A stretch of 64,000 bases of DNA from Desulfobacteraceae bacterium. GTDB lineage: Bacteria > Desulfobacterota > Desulfobacteria > Desulfobacterales > Desulfobacteraceae. This document shows positions 63,926 through 64,000 of this stretch, one piece after another. The notes under the pieces were generated by a model, which saw nothing but the letters and a program-made list of their open reading frames with translations, searched no databases and was not told the origin of the DNA. The stretch's first letter is position 1. Every line of letters begins with the position of its first letter. The stretch lies in the NCBI GenBank assembly GCA_016744295.1, contig JADGEQ010000003.1, positions 62,001 through 126,000 on the forward strand, read 5' to 3'. Both the position numbers and the translations under genes were made by a program.

Positions 63926-64000
63926 ATGAAACTACTGGTGACCTATGACAAAAACACTTCCACATCCAATGTTCTGGATAAAGCCCTTCAAAGGGCCAAA
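63926..64000 (+). CDS. 5' end of a small protein, possibly universal stress protein family (cut by window)
   Basis: Open frame from an ATG with the ribosome site GAAGGGG, reading MKLLVTYDKNTSTSNVLDKA before the window ends. The beta-strand followed by a helix is like the start of UspA-type nucleotide-binding proteins, but 25 codons are too few to be sure. Confidence 0.55.
   Translation, partial: MKLLVTYDKNTSTSNVLDKALQRAK

Noticed and set aside
1..64000. CRISPR arrays, tRNA, rRNA, insertion sequences, prophage genes
   Set aside because: No repeat-spacer pattern, tRNA-like fold, transposase or phage protein was recognised anywhere in the window.

Overview
This window looks like chromosomal DNA of an anaerobic, respiratory member of the Desulfobacterota, most likely a completely oxidising sulfate reducer of the Desulfobacter/Desulfobacula/Desulfobacterium type. 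This is an inference from gene content: a ferredoxin-dependent 2-oxoacid oxidoreductase, an aldehyde:ferredoxin oxidoreductase, two molybdenum hydroxylase-type enzymes, TRAP transport, many acyl-CoA enzymes and no oxygenases. No sulfate-reduction or rRNA marker is present.

Layout. 1-12.3 kb is a mixed accessory region: a NarL-type two-component pair, a long acetyl-CoA hydrolase/transferase-like protein, an MFS carrier, a ModF-like double ABC ATPase with one degenerate half, an acyl-CoA synthetase, several uncharacterised proteins and an AcuA-like acetyltransferase. 12.6-43.6 kb is one large catabolic locus, all on the + strand. 43.6-48.9 kb holds a TerB-like gene, an A+T-rich hybrid sensor kinase/hemerythrin pair and a HAD phosphatase. 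48.9-56.0 kb holds a LysE exporter divergent from an Lrp regulator, a MaoC/acyl-CoA ligase/TetR operon on the - strand, a methyltransferase and asd. 56.0-64.0 kb has a sodium:solute symporter followed by a 28-residue membrane peptide, a large MalT/BTAD-type regulator, an aldehyde ferredoxin oxidoreductase and the start of a final gene.

The central locus is the main result. In order it encodes an acyl-CoA carboxyltransferase, an acyl-CoA dehydrogenase, indolepyruvate ferredoxin oxidoreductase (two subunits), a class III CoA transferase, a GntR/FCD regulator, the G-protein MeaB, both subunits of a B12-dependent acyl-CoA mutase, ATP-dependent lactamase (hydantoinase A/B) subunits, a phenylacetate-CoA-ligase-type enzyme, a three-subunit molybdenum hydroxylase, a DctPQM TRAP importer, a second three-subunit molybdenum enzyme whose flavin subunit carries the four-cysteine loop typical of 4-hydroxybenzoyl-CoA reductase, a YqeB-type maturation factor, a thiolase-like protein, a saccharopine-dehydrogenase-like protein and a class III aminotransferase. 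Most of these map onto the anaerobic indole-3-acetate (auxin) pathway proposed for denitrifying Azoarcus/Aromatoleum: ring hydroxylation by a Mo enzyme, ATP-dependent lactam opening, CoA transfer, B12 rearrangement of (2-aminophenyl)succinyl-CoA to (2-aminobenzyl)malonyl-CoA, decarboxylation and beta-oxidation to 2-aminobenzoyl-CoA. The indolepyruvate oxidoreductase would feed it from tryptophan. The substrate assignment is inference; the enzyme set is seen.

Two promoters in this locus carry GTATAC-based inverted repeats over the -10 region: 12611-12645, before the carboxyltransferase, and 18118-18153, before the CoA transferase/GntR operon. They are likely operators of the encoded GntR protein. 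The second promoter can drive 21 genes up to a perfect 14-bp terminator hairpin at 43559-43594. Two intercistronic hairpins bracket the TRAP binding-protein gene.
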